NCBI GenBank assembly: GCA_049325475.1
Contig: JBMOLN010000002.1
Span: 37,173 to 101,172, forward strand
Direction: 5' to 3'
Length of the DNA stretch: 64,000 nt
From: MWCR01 sp049325475
Lineage (GTDB): Bacteria; Patescibacteriota; Patescibacteriia; 2-12-FULL-60-25
The notes below the pieces were generated by a model. It saw only the letters and a program-made list of their open reading frames with translations, ran no database searches and had not been told where the DNA came from. Position numbers and translations under genes: made by a program. Below are positions 24,425-33,305 of this stretch, piece by piece. Each line of letters opens with the position of its first letter. Within the stretch, counting starts at the first letter, position 1.

Positions 24425-27196
24425 ATGCTGATGAGTTGGATTGCACAGTATTTGGAGGCTCTGCGGCTGGGTGCAAATGCTTTTTTGTTTGTGGGTGCCG
24501 TTTCAGACGGTTATCCGCGGATTTTGGATCCGGAAAGCAAGGATCCGATTGACATGCTGGAATCCTGGGCTGAGGTAATGGCCCGTGTAAATGTCCCAAA
24601 GGAAGGCGAGAGCTTGATTTGGACATTTGATTTGGTGCGCGGTTTTACATTTGCGGGCGAAGAGCAGGAAAAGAAATTCCGCGATATTTTGGTGCCGCCA
24701 AAGGAAAAGAAGAGTGCTGATCCAATTGCGGCGGCCAAGCAGGAGATGAAAGAAAAAGCGCCATTGCCGAACAATCCGGTTGAGGCTTTGCAGGTTATGC
24801 GCTTGGTGATGCAACAAACAGCCAAGCAAAAAGACGGACCGCGTTGCGTGGCAGTTATTCCTGATTTGGATACGATTTGCGGCATGTCGGGCCCCGGGGC
24901 TGATAAATCTGCCATGCTGGTGGCATTGATTTTGCGCGACATGGCAACGGATTACAGTATCAAGAGCCGTCATTTGCTGCTTTGCAGCACTCCGGCTCTG
25001 AAATCCCTGGATGAGAGGATGCGGCGGCCGGATATGCCCATGAAGATCATCGATGTGCGCAAGCCGGATGAAGAAGCGCGTGCGTATTTGCTGCAAAATA
25101 TCACCGGTGATGGCGGAATAGCAGATTTGCATCGTCAAAAGCAAGATTTGCAGGCTCGTTTGGCCAGAGCTGCCGAAATAGCGGTTGAAGAAGCTCAAGC
25201 CGAAGCGGTTTCGCTGGAGGCTGAACTCGCACAAGTCCGTGCACAACAAAGAGCTGAATTTGCAGAAATGCCCGGCGTATCAGAGCTGCAAGCCGAAATC
25301 GACACAGTGCGACTGGCGTTGCGTAAGCTGGAAGAAAGAGACCGCCGAAACAGTGAAGTTCAGATTGCCAGTCTGGAACGGCAGAGAAAACAGTTGAGCG
25401 AGAAATTGCTCAAAGACCCGGCTGTTGTGTCTGCGCAGCTTGACAAGGATTCCTGGAAACGGATCAAAGAGGGGGATATTTTGCAGTTTCCGGAAATTGA
25501 AGGCGGTGATCTGGTTGTTCTGAAACGACTTTGGCATGTTTCCGCTTCAGAAGTTTCGCGTACGTTTCAGTGCGATGGTATTCATTCCGTGTGGTTGAGC
25601 GAACCGGGGAAAACTGATACGCCCATCAAAGAGCCTAACGGACGTGAAGTTCTGTTTATCTTCAGAGCCGGCCGCATGTACGCATATTCTTTAAGCAATC
25701 AACAGAAAAAAGTATTGCCGGAACAGCAAACCAGAGTGCTGACCAAGGCTCGTCAGGATATGCTGCAGAGGGTCAGCGTTTTGGATGAGCAATTGCGGCT
25801 GCACAGGGCCGGCAAATCCAAGAGCAAGGAACATATGCAGTCAGAACTGCTGTTGGCCGGGTTAAACATCAAGATGCGCGATCTCAAGGCTGCATTGCGC
25901 AAGCAAAATGAGGAAGAAAATACGCAATTGCAAGTTAAGATTTTTGCAGTTAAAGAATCGCTGCGCAAGGATGAGGTGGTCTCGGCTGTTGTGTTGGATC
26001 TGCAGAAGCAAATTGATGATTTGAATGCCCGTATTGATGCTTTGGACAAAAGGGTTCTTTATCCATTGCCGGCAATGGGAATTCCTGTTTTGGCCAGGCT
26101 GACACAAGGTCTGGGCTACAGGGATTTGATCGAACTCATGGAAACCGCACTACGGCGCTGCAATGAACTTGCAGAAGCAGATGTTGTGCAAATGCGCCTG
26201 GCCATACTGCAAAAAGCTTACGGCCATTTGGTGGAGGTTGTAGATCCGTCATACGGCTTTGATGGCATTGCGGGTTTGGACGGCATCAAAGAATTTTTGA
26301 GCGATGTGCGCAAAGCCATACATTTGGGTGATATGCGTGCTGTGCCCATGGGCTGTTTGCTCATGGGGCCTCCGGGAACGGGTAAAACCGCTATTGCTGA
26401 GGCTTTTGCCAAGGAATGCGGGTTTTTGTTCGTAAAGGTCAAGAATATGCGCGCCATGTGGGTAGGAGAGTCGGAGCGGCAAATGGAGGAGCTCATGGGA
26501 GCTTTGAAGGATTTGGCGCCCGTAGTGGTCCTCCGCGATGAAGTAGACGAGGAAGACAGCGGTCGGGATTCCTTTCAAGGAGATTCGGGCGTATCGGGCC
26601 GTTTGCGGCAGATGTGGATGACCATGCTTTCCGACCCCAAAATCCGCGGCAAGATCTTTGTAATTTCCTGCACCAACCGGCCAGACCGGATGGATCCGGC
26701 TTTGAAGCGCTCCGGAAGAACTGACGAGCGCATCCCTGTACTCATGCCCGATGCTGCAACGCGTGAAGCTTTGTTTGCGGTCATGGCGCGGCGCTACGGT
26801 TATCCCAGTAAGGTGGAGTCATATGCCGGCTTTGCCGCGCAAACCGAGAATCTTTCCGGGGCTGACATTGAAGTGATCGTACGGCATGCCTTTGAGTTTG
26901 CGGTATTTGCGGGCAAGGCGGCTATCGACGAGATGTCGCTCACCCACGCCATTGAGGACTTCATCCCCTCGGCCTCGCAGGAGCAAATCGCACGCATGAC
27001 GCTGTTGGCCATCCAAGAAACGTCGGGCAGGCGTTTTTATCCACCCAACATGGATGAGATCGTCAAGCGAGCTGTGGCTCTGGAGCAAAATATGCAACAG
27101 AGGGAAAAGCAGCAGCGTGAATTGGCTGCGGTTGCTGTGCCGATTCCTGTCGGTGGTAAACCGCCGTATGAACCTGATCCTTCGGAGAGCAACTAA
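24425..27196 (+). CDS. Large AAA+ ATPase with coiled-coil middle (Ycf46-like architecture)
   Basis: 923 residues. N-terminal region (1-230) contains VAVIPDLDTICG, which resembles a decayed nucleotide-binding core. The middle (about 235-600) has two Glu/Arg/Leu-rich coiled coils around a globular insert. The C-terminal AAA+ module has Walker A GPPGTGKT at 648-655, Walker B VVVLRDEVD at about 700-709 with Arg where a hydrophobic residue is usual, and sensor/Arg-finger region SCTNRPDRMDPALKRSGRTD. The in-frame ATG at 24392 belongs to the conserved leader; the start at 24425 follows GGGAGTGAAAACA. No membrane segment. Confidence 0.8.
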   Translation: MLMSWIAQYLEALRLGANAFLFVGAVSDGYPRILDPESKDPIDMLESWAEVMARVNVPKEGESLIWTFDLVRGFTFAGEEQEKKFRDILVPPKEKKSADPIAAAKQEMKEKAPLPNNPVEALQVMRLVMQQTAKQKDGPRCVAVIPDLDTICGMSGPGADKSAMLVALILRDMATDYSIKSRHLLLCSTPALKSLDERMRRPDMPMKIIDVRKPDEEARAYLLQNITGDGGIADLHRQKQDLQARLARAAEIAVEEAQAEAVSLEAELAQVRAQQRAEFAEMPGVSELQAEIDTVRLALRKLEERDRRNSEVQIASLERQRKQLSEKLLKDPAVVSAQLDKDSWKRIKEGDILQFPEIEGGDLVVLKRLWHVSASEVSRTFQCDGIHSVWLSEPGKTDTPIKEPNGREVLFIFRAGRMYAYSLSNQQKKVLPEQQTRVLTKARQDMLQRVSVLDEQLRLHRAGKSKSKEHMQSELLLAGLNIKMRDLKAALRKQNEEENTQLQVKIFAVKESLRKDEVVSAVVLDLQKQIDDLNARIDALDKRVLYPLPAMGIPVLARLTQGLGYRDLIELMETALRRCNELAEADVVQMRLAILQKAYGHLVEVVDPSYGFDGIAGLDGIKEFLSDVRKAIHLGDMRAVPMGCLLMGPPGTGKTAIAEAFAKECGFLFVKVKNMRAMWVGESERQMEELMGALKDLAPVVVLRDEVDEEDSGRDSFQGDSGVSGRLRQMWMTMLSDPKIRGKIFVISCTNRPDRMDPALKRSGRTDERIPVLMPDAATREALFAVMARRYGYPSKVESYAGFAAQTENLSGADIEVIVRHAFEFAVFAGKAAIDEMSLTHAIEDFIPSASQEQIARMTLLAIQETSGRRFYPPNMDEIVKRAVALEQNMQQREKQQRELAAVAVPIPVGGKPPYEPDPSESN

Positions 27197-27320
27197 TTCC
27201 CTCCAAACCTCCCCCTTAAACCAAGAGGGAGGCTTTAGGAGATTTTAGCCTTCCCTGACTTGGGGAGGTTTTTTAATACCTAAATCCCCCTACATCCCCC
27301 TTTGACAAGGGGGACATAAA
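27197..27320. repeat. REP-like C/T-rich palindromes with terminator
   Basis: Holds CCTCCCCCTT...AAGAGGGAGG, a terminator at 27249-27274 (CCTTCCC/GGGGAGG then six T) and ATCCCCCT...AAGGGGGA. Related to elements at 20946 and 42870. Confidence 0.7.
27249..27274 (+). terminator. Intrinsic terminator of the AAA+ gene
   Basis: Seven-pair stem with one G-U pair, loop TGACTT, followed by six T. Confidence 0.75.
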
Positions 27321-27366
27321 TTTGATACTTCTCTTTAGAAAGAAGAGCGAGAGGAGATTTTACGGA

Positions 27367-27395
27367 TTGACAAAGTCTTGTTTTTGTGATTAAAT
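27367..27395 (+). promoter_or_regulatory. Promoter of the basic-protein gene
   Basis: TTGACA, 17-bp spacer, TTAAAT, 55 bp before the start at 27450. Confidence 0.65.
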
Positions 27396-27449
27396 TTTTT
27401 TGTTCTTTCTTAATGGGACGTTTTTTGTTTGCCGCAAAAAGGAGCGAAC

Positions 27450-28328
27450 ATGAGGAACGAACCAAGGATGCGTGCGAACTATGGGAGTCCGCAAAAGTCG
27501 CCTGATAAACCGGTCAAATTTGAGGAGGTGAATACGGCGACGCGCAAGATTCCGAGGGATGTGTCGGCACCAAAGTACAAGGCGCTGCAAGAACCCAAGG
27601 AGGGCTTGATCAGAGCAGTGGCGAGCCGGCAGGCAAAGCAACACTACTCGTGGCATGGTTTTGAGCGCACTTGGAAAGCGATCAGCGGCTACTGCGGCTT
27701 GGCGGTCGGATTCTTCGATCGAGAACTGCATGTAGAGCAGTACATATTTTTGAAAATTCAAGCTGCGGCAAACGAACGGCTGGAAACTCTTAAATCATTG
27801 CGCCGGAGGTATGCGAGTCTTTCCGAACAGTACAGCTGGCTGATGCATAACACACAACATGCGAATGCGGAATTGAAGCGTATCAAAAGCGAGCGGGCCG
27901 CCGCGGAACGTGAGCTTGATCGCCGTGACATTCATGGTGATGGCAAACCGGCTTTGGGCTGGAAGCGCTGGCTGGAGCTGGAAGCTGAAGAGGTTTTGGA
28001 ACGGATCCGCATTCATTTGCTGGACATGGCGCGCAACGGCCGCATACAGCGCAAAGCCAATCATGATGGATATTTGGTGGTAATGGCCAATGTGATTGGC
28101 CAGCCCACCAAAAAGTTTTGGCTCATAATCAATCCCGACAGCAAGCGCAAGTTTGTGGTGAGTTTTAAAACCCACCGCGAATACAAAAAGAGTTTGCGCA
28201 AGCACCGCCGGGACGCGCAAGCCTACGTTAACGAGCCGCAAAAAGCACAGCGTAAACAACGCAAACGCGGTCAACGAGGCAGGCGCGGCGGAATTCCGCA
28301 AATTATCGTCTCGCCGACTGTTCACTAG
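27450..28328 (+). CDS. Uncharacterised basic protein (292 aa)
   Basis: No family recognised. Residues about 90-150 form a helical, Arg/Glu-rich segment; about 190-250 look like a compact alpha/beta domain (GYLVVMANVIGQPTKKFWLI then strand and helix); the C-terminus is a very basic Arg/Lys/Gly tail likely to bind nucleic acid. It has its own promoter, a GGAGCGAAC site and a terminator, so it is a separate unit next to the AAA+ island. Confidence 0.7.
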   Translation: MRNEPRMRANYGSPQKSPDKPVKFEEVNTATRKIPRDVSAPKYKALQEPKEGLIRAVASRQAKQHYSWHGFERTWKAISGYCGLAVGFFDRELHVEQYIFLKIQAAANERLETLKSLRRRYASLSEQYSWLMHNTQHANAELKRIKSERAAAERELDRRDIHGDGKPALGWKRWLELEAEEVLERIRIHLLDMARNGRIQRKANHDGYLVVMANVIGQPTKKFWLIINPDSKRKFVVSFKTHREYKKSLRKHRRDAQAYVNEPQKAQRKQRKRGQRGRRGGIPQIIVSPTVH

Positions 28329-28333
28329 GCTTT

Positions 28334-28359
28334 AGCCTCTCGCAAGGGAGGCTTCTTTT
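28334..28359 (+). terminator. Intrinsic terminator
   Basis: AGCCTC/GAGGCT stem, loop TCGCAAGG, followed by a T-rich run. Confidence 0.8.
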
Positions 28360-28378
28360 AATAATTTGATTTACTTCA

Positions 28379-28470
28379 CGTTGATTCGTATGCACGTTAA
28401 CCAGTGCTCCCGTTAACTTGTGATAACGGTTTAACGGAGTTACGGGAGTACGTAGACGCTAGTTGCCAGC
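28379..28470. repeat. Heptamer-phased palindromic element (TGATAACGGT type)
   Basis: About 90 bp with repeated GTTAAC/GTTACGG segments and the core TTGTGATAACGGT; related elements lie at 45617-45695 and 58800-58881. The right end passes into GACGCTA, GTTGCCA units. Confidence 0.7.
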
Positions 28471-28510
28471 CGCGAATGGTCGTAGAGTTTGCCGGGAATA
28501 GATAGTGCGG

Positions 28511-28516
28511 TACAAT
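28511..28516 (+). promoter_or_regulatory. -10 hexamer very close to the start codon
   Basis: TACAAT ends 8 bases before the ATG at 28525, so the mRNA would be leaderless or nearly so. The -35 match is poor. Confidence 0.4.
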
Positions 28517-28524
28517 AAGCATGT

Positions 28525-29562
28525 ATGGCTAAAGAAAAGCAGGAGGGATGGAAGTTAGCTTTTAAAAAAGTAATAGCGGTTTTTACAACTTTCTTTATTG
28601 TGATCGGGGTGGCTTTGGTATCTCTTTTATCATCTGATAACAGCGGTTTGAGATCAATCCCAAGTGAGGATGAGGCCGCGACCAGTACGGAGATAATACG
28701 GGATCCGTCTTTATTTTTTATCAGAGAGGAGGGTGCTTTTTTAATGAATCAGGATGGGTCGGAGTCAGAGATTTACTGGCCGGATGATTTGGAGAAGCTT
28801 AAACAGCCGATTTCTCAAATAGAATGCGTGGCCGGGAATTCCGGCAAGAGAATTTGGCTGGATCCGGAATTCAAACCGGCCTCGGCGCGATATTACAGAT
28901 CGCCGGATGGGCGCAGAAATGCCAGGATGGGGGAAGTATTGGCAGACGGCAGTACGGAAATTTTCATTAAGCACGGAGCGGATGAGGACAGATATATTTT
29001 AAGGGGAAGCAAAGATATGCCGTGGAGTGATTTGGGGATTGTAGGATGGCCGGACGCGCAGAATTTGGTTTTTGCAGGCAATGTCAGCGGAACAAGATCT
29101 TTGATTGCCATGGGCTTGGGGGGAGTCGAAAATGTTATCGCACAATTATCGCCGGAGGCCGCCTGCATAACGGCGGGGGGCGGCGCGATTTATTATATCA
29201 GCGCAACAAAGACGTTGCGTAATAATATCGAAGAGGTCGCATCCTCGATAATAAAGCTTGATTTAAAGGGCAATGCAAAAGTTGTTATAGAGGAGAAGGA
29301 TGTATTAATCCAAAATTATATTTTGAATAACGAGGAAGTGATTTACACCTTGGCTGATCAGACAATGAAGTCAACATCCCGGCCGGGGGATATCTTGGCA
29401 AAGGGGATCGGCTATATTTTTAATGATGATTTTATTGTTTTTAAACGCAATGGCCGGTTGTGGTGGAAATCTTTAATTGAAGATCGGGAAAGAGAGATTG
29501 ATGCGCAGGCTGTATGTAAAATTAAATCTGTCCATCTGGACGAAGATCTAAACACGGAGTAA
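28525..29562 (+). CDS. Membrane-anchored extracytoplasmic protein, beta-propeller-like
   Basis: 345 residues. A single membrane helix at about 15-36 (VIAVFTTFFIVIGVALVSLL) follows a Lys-rich N-terminus, so the remainder faces outward. The outer part repeats short strand pairs with motifs such as FFIREEGAFLMNQDGS, NLVFAGNVSG and GGGAIYYIS, like TolB/YncE-type propellers. The function is unknown. The next gene also encodes a single-pass membrane protein. Confidence 0.7.
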   Translation: MAKEKQEGWKLAFKKVIAVFTTFFIVIGVALVSLLSSDNSGLRSIPSEDEAATSTEIIRDPSLFFIREEGAFLMNQDGSESEIYWPDDLEKLKQPISQIECVAGNSGKRIWLDPEFKPASARYYRSPDGRRNARMGEVLADGSTEIFIKHGADEDRYILRGSKDMPWSDLGIVGWPDAQNLVFAGNVSGTRSLIAMGLGGVENVIAQLSPEAACITAGGGAIYYISATKTLRNNIEEVASSIIKLDLKGNAKVVIEEKDVLIQNYILNNEEVIYTLADQTMKSTSRPGDILAKGIGYIFNDDFIVFKRNGRLWWKSLIEDREREIDAQAVCKIKSVHLDEDLNTE

Positions 29563-29574
29563 AATTATATTGCT

Positions 29575-29904
29575 ATGCCAAAAAATCCAAAAAAGAATTT
29601 TTTAGTAAAACATCATTGCACGCCGTGTGATCTTTTTGCGGGGATTGGAATCGGTTTGTTGGTGATTTTTATAGGGGTGATTTTGTATGGTATTTTTTTG
29701 GCGCCGAAAAAGGTGACGCCTGAATTGCCCAAAAATACAAAACCGGCAGCTCTGGGTGAGGAAGGCGCGACTTGCGGCGGTGAGCTGCGGTTGCCTTGCA
29801 AGCCCGGGAATACTTGTAAAATAACGGACTATGCCCAGGGTCTGGGGGTTTGCGTGAAGGTGAATGATAATCCGGGGCCGACCGTACCCGGAGGCAATAA
29901 TTAA
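29575..29904 (+). CDS. Small single-pass membrane protein with outer Cys cluster
   Basis: 109 residues. A membrane helix lies at about 21-43 (FAGIGIGLLVIFIGVILYGIF), then a Pro/Lys linker and a short domain with four cysteines (TCGGELRLPCKPGNTC, GVCV) that could form two disulfides outside the cell. Twelve bases after the previous gene, so likely the same transcript. No family recognised. Confidence 0.65.
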   Translation: MPKNPKKNFLVKHHCTPCDLFAGIGIGLLVIFIGVILYGIFLAPKKVTPELPKNTKPAALGEEGATCGGELRLPCKPGNTCKITDYAQGLGVCVKVNDNPGPTVPGGNN

Positions 29905-30112
29905 ATTTCACCCAAGCCCAAATCTTTAGGATAAACCCTTTGTGAAAGCTTCGGGGTACGGGCAAGATGCGAACAAATACAGTAATAAAATTACAACATT
30001 CAAGCATTTGTTTGAGATTTAGATATTGAGATTTGTTTGTTTCTTGGAATTTGGTATTTGGTTTTTCGGGTTGCTTGCCAGAGGCAAGCTTTTTAGGTAC
30101 TCTTTTTGGCAT

Positions 30113-31507
30113 ATGCAAAGAACAATGAATACAGAAACTTCGCGGAAAATAGGCGAAGAAGTGGTAATTAAGGGCTGGGTTAATGTGCGTCGTGATATGG
30201 GCAAAATCATTTTTTTGGATATGCGAGATAAGTCCGGGATAGTGCAGGTGGTTTTGGTGCCGGCTGAATTATCGGACCGGGGCAAAGAGGTGATGAATAA
30301 TTTGCGCGCTGAAGATTGTTTGGCAATAACGGGTGTTGTGAACAAGCGGGGTGAAAAACAAATCAATCCCAATATGCCGACCGGCGGGGTGGAGGTTCTG
30401 GCAAAGGATATCGAAGTTTATAATCATGCGGAAACGCCGCCATTTGAAGTTGATCAGGACACGTCTGCCGTCAGCGAGGAGCTGAGGCTCAAGTATCGTT
30501 ATCTGGATTTGCGCAGTGAGAGAATGCAGCGCAATTTGGAGATGAGGGCCAAGGTTATAAAAAGTTTTCGGGATTTTTTGGATGGGCACGGTTTTATGGA
30601 AATTGAGACGCCGACTTTGGTTAAAGGAACGCCGGAAGGCGCGCGTGAGTATTTGGTGCCGTCACGGCAACATCCGGGTAAGTTTTATGTTTTACCGCAG
30701 TCACCGCAGCAATTTAAGCAATTGTTAATGGTGGGCGGTATGGAACGGTATTATCAGATTGCAAGATGTTACAGAGACGAAGATGCCAGAGGCGACAGGC
30801 AGATGGAATTTACGCAATTGGATATGGAGATGTCTTTTACCGATCAGGAAGAGCTCTTGAATCTCTTGGAAGAGATGATGACGGAGATGGTTAAAAAAGT
30901 GGTTCCCGAGAAAAAATTGTCTTTTAAGAAATTCAAACGACTTACATATCGCGAAGCTATGGATGAATATGGAACCGATAAGCCGGATTTAAGGGAGGAT
31001 AAAAATGACCCCAATGAATTGGCATTTGCTTGGGTGACGGATTTTCCCATGTTTGAGTTAAACAGCCAAGGCCAGATGACCACAGCGCATCATCCTTTTT
31101 GCATGATTAATCCGGAGGATGAGTCTTTGCTTGTAAATGAGCCTCTCAAGGTTCGCGCCGCGACCTGGGATTTGGTTTTAAACGGCTATGAATTGTCTTC
31201 CGGATCGATACGTATTCATCAGCCGGAGATTCAAAAGAAGATTTTTCAGATTTTGGGACTCGCTGAAGATGAAATACAAGCCAAGTTCGGGCACATGCTG
31301 GAAGCCTTCAAGTATGGAGCGCCGCCGCACGGGGGGTCGGCGCCGGGCATTGACCGTTTGGTTATGCTTTTATGCAATGAACCGTCAATCCGCGAGGTTA
31401 TCGCTTTTCCCAAGACCGGAGATGCCAGGGATTTGATGATGGGCGCGCCGTCTGAATTGCCAACCGAACAAATAGCGGAAGCCAACATTAATATAATTAA
31501 TAAATAA
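30113..31507 (+). CDS. aspS: Aspartyl-tRNA synthetase, bacterial type lacking the GAD insertion
   Basis: 464 residues; bacterial AspRS is normally about 590. N-terminal OB fold (VVIKGWVNVRRDMGKIIFLDMRD); class II motif 2 YYQIARCYRDEDARGDRQMEF; motif 3 GGSAPGIDRLVMLL. Bacterial AspRS markers GTPEGAREYLVPSR and QSPQQFKQLLM are present. Directly after YGTDKPDLRE the sequence continues into FAWVTDFPMFE, so the roughly 120-residue GAD domain normally found there is gone with no frame damage. Start could also be the Met at 30125. Confidence 0.93.
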   Translation: MQRTMNTETSRKIGEEVVIKGWVNVRRDMGKIIFLDMRDKSGIVQVVLVPAELSDRGKEVMNNLRAEDCLAITGVVNKRGEKQINPNMPTGGVEVLAKDIEVYNHAETPPFEVDQDTSAVSEELRLKYRYLDLRSERMQRNLEMRAKVIKSFRDFLDGHGFMEIETPTLVKGTPEGAREYLVPSRQHPGKFYVLPQSPQQFKQLLMVGGMERYYQIARCYRDEDARGDRQMEFTQLDMEMSFTDQEELLNLLEEMMTEMVKKVVPEKKLSFKKFKRLTYREAMDEYGTDKPDLREDKNDPNELAFAWVTDFPMFELNSQGQMTTAHHPFCMINPEDESLLVNEPLKVRAATWDLVLNGYELSSGSIRIHQPEIQKKIFQILGLAEDEIQAKFGHMLEAFKYGAPPHGGSAPGIDRLVMLLCNEPSIREVIAFPKTGDARDLMMGAPSELPTEQIAEANINIINK

Positions 31508-31660
31508 CAAAGAATAAAGAATAAAGTCTTAGTACTTAGTTATAGTCATAGTCAGCGACCGGCGGCCAGTGATAAGTGTCAAGAGGCTAGCCGCCAGATA
31601 CTAGTTGTTAGATATTAGTCGCCAGTCGCAAGTTGCCAAATATTATATTCTAAATTCTGA
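31507..31660. repeat. 7-bp array occupying the whole aspS-pyrD gap (22 units)
   Basis: Exactly 22 heptamers from the last base of the aspS stop to the base before the pyrD ATG, in one phase: ATAAAGN, then CTTAGTN, then NNGCCAG/ATACTAG, ending ATTCTAA, ATTCTGA. Confidence 0.9.
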
Positions 31661-32767
31661 ATGGGTTTATCAGATGCTATGTATGAGAAATTATTAAAAC
31701 CGTTGTTATTCAAGTTTGATCCGGAAGGGATGCATCATTTTTTTAATGCGGTTGGCAGGTTTCTCGGGAGCAATGGTTTGGCAAGATGGATTGTGAGGAA
31801 GATATGCCGGCCGATTGATGATCCAATTTTGTATACATCATTGGCAGAAATTCCTTTGGCTAATCCTTTGGGAGTTGGAGCGGGTTTTGATAAAGAAGGC
31901 CGGATAGTTAATATCCTTAAAGAAGTTGGTTTTGGTCACGTGGAAGTAGGCACAATTACCGGTCAAGCGAATAAGGGAAATGCCAGACCTCGTTTGTGGC
32001 GTTTGCCGGAGGATAACGCATTGATTGTGAATTACGGCTTGGTCAGCTCCGGCGCCGATGTTTGTGCGCAATTTTTCAATAAAGAAAAAAGCGATTGGCC
32101 GGTTCCGGTCGGTATTTCAGTTGCAAAGACAAATTTACCCGATTTGTCCGGTCAGCAAGGACTTGATGATATTATTCAGGCTTTTCAAAAAATGCAGCCT
32201 TTTGCAAATTATATAGTGGTGAATGTTTCTTGCCCCAATGTCGGCGACAGTTGTTTATATTGTGAAGATCGGGTTTTGTATAAAGAGTTATTAGCCCGTT
32301 TGCACGCGATTGGTCCGGCTAAGCCTGTTTATATAAAATTGTCTCCTGAATTAACAGAGGAGAGAATGCTGCAGATTTTACAGGACACAGAGCCTTATGT
32401 TTGGGTAAGAGGATTCGTGCTGACTAATTTGATGCATGGCCGAGATGGTTTAAAATCGCCGAAGCTGAATGATTCTATGCGGGGCGGTGCGTCGGGTCCG
32501 GGTTTGCGCAATAAAGCTGACCGGGTTTTGGCTTTTATGGCCAAGCATGGCCGGCCGCGGTTTGAGTTTATCGGCATAGGCGGGGTTGATTCGGTTGATG
32601 ACTTGTATCGCAAAATTAAGCTGGGCGCTTCGGTTGTGCAGATTGTGACAGGACTTATATATCACGGGCCATTGTGGCCGTCGCAATTAATGCGCGAACT
32701 CTCCCGCAAGTTGAAAGAAGACGGCTATAAGAACGTGAATGAAGCAGTGGGGGCCGACTTATCGTAA
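31661..32767 (+). CDS. pyrD: Dihydroorotate dehydrogenase, membrane (class 2) type
   Basis: Oxidises dihydroorotate in pyrimidine synthesis. The N-terminal quinone-tunnel helices (residues 1-45) and LGVGAGFDKEG, VEVGTITGQ and IGIGGVDSVDD segments are class 2. The catalytic-loop sequence is VNVSCPN, with Cys where class 2 enzymes usually have Ser. An extra Cys pair follows (SCLYCED). 368 aa, a normal length. With cdd at 63224 it is the only pyrimidine gene seen. Confidence 0.9.
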   Translation: MGLSDAMYEKLLKPLLFKFDPEGMHHFFNAVGRFLGSNGLARWIVRKICRPIDDPILYTSLAEIPLANPLGVGAGFDKEGRIVNILKEVGFGHVEVGTITGQANKGNARPRLWRLPEDNALIVNYGLVSSGADVCAQFFNKEKSDWPVPVGISVAKTNLPDLSGQQGLDDIIQAFQKMQPFANYIVVNVSCPNVGDSCLYCEDRVLYKELLARLHAIGPAKPVYIKLSPELTEERMLQILQDTEPYVWVRGFVLTNLMHGRDGLKSPKLNDSMRGGASGPGLRNKADRVLAFMAKHGRPRFEFIGIGGVDSVDDLYRKIKLGASVVQIVTGLIYHGPLWPSQLMRELSRKLKEDGYKNVNEAVGADLS

Positions 32768-32863
32768 ATACCAATTACCAATTACCAAATAACAATTCTC
32801 GATTAAGGGTGAATGAATAATGCATAGCGCAAAATGCATAATGAAACAATGAAAGGATGAAAA
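32766..32863. repeat. 7-bp array after pyrD
   Basis: Fourteen heptamers from AAATACC and AATTACC to GCATAAT/GAAACAA; the first unit overlaps the pyrD stop. Confidence 0.85.
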
Positions 32864-32900
32864 AAAGAAATTGAGAGCTGTGATGTTGGGTGAGGGGTAT

Positions 32901-32923
32901 AAAAAATCTCGCCGGAGGGCGAG
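32901..32923 (-). terminator. Terminator of the small minus-strand gene
   Basis: Minus strand CTCGCC/GGCGAG around CTCC followed by a six-T run. Confidence 0.8.
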
Positions 32924-33148
32924 TCAGTTGGGCGGGCAGTAGCCGGCGATGAGCATTTTACGGCGCTCCCGGGCTGTGGCGATTTTGTCGTAGAAAAGAT
33001 GCAAGTTGCCGAAGCATGTGGGTTGATCATCCAAAAGAGAATAAAGGTGCAGTGTTGTTTCTTGCAAAATGATATGGTGCCAGCCCATGGCGGCTGAATT
33101 GATGCGAATTGACTCCCAAGTGATTTGTTGCGCTTGTTCGTCGGTCAT
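32924..33148 (-). CDS. Small uncharacterised protein (74 aa)
   Basis: Sequence includes ITWESIRINSAAMGWHHI and ends RKMLIAGYCPPN. No family recognised. The start at 33148 follows AAAAGGGAGGCCCGA, the strong Shine-Dalgarno; a TTGACA-17-TATTTA promoter and a terminator frame it, so it is a complete single-gene unit of the accessory class. Short length keeps certainty moderate. Confidence 0.65.
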   Translation of the reverse strand: MTDEQAQQITWESIRINSAAMGWHHIILQETTLHLYSLLDDQPTCFGNLHLFYDKIATARERRKMLIAGYCPPN

Positions 33149-33176
33149 TCGGGCCTCCCTTTTGAGGATGATTGGA

Positions 33177-33205
33177 TAAATATCATTTTTTAGGAAAATT
33201 GTCAA
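33177..33205 (-). promoter_or_regulatory. Promoter of the 74-aa gene
   Basis: Minus strand TTGACA, 17-bp spacer, TATTTA, 28 bp upstream of the start. Confidence 0.65.
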
Positions 33206-33305
33206 GAATTAGCTTGATTCTCAAGATTAGCAGGATTAAATAGGATTGTTATTTTGGGTCAATTAGGCGTGTGCAGGAATTCTGGTCAAAAAGCATTAAT
33301 TCTAG

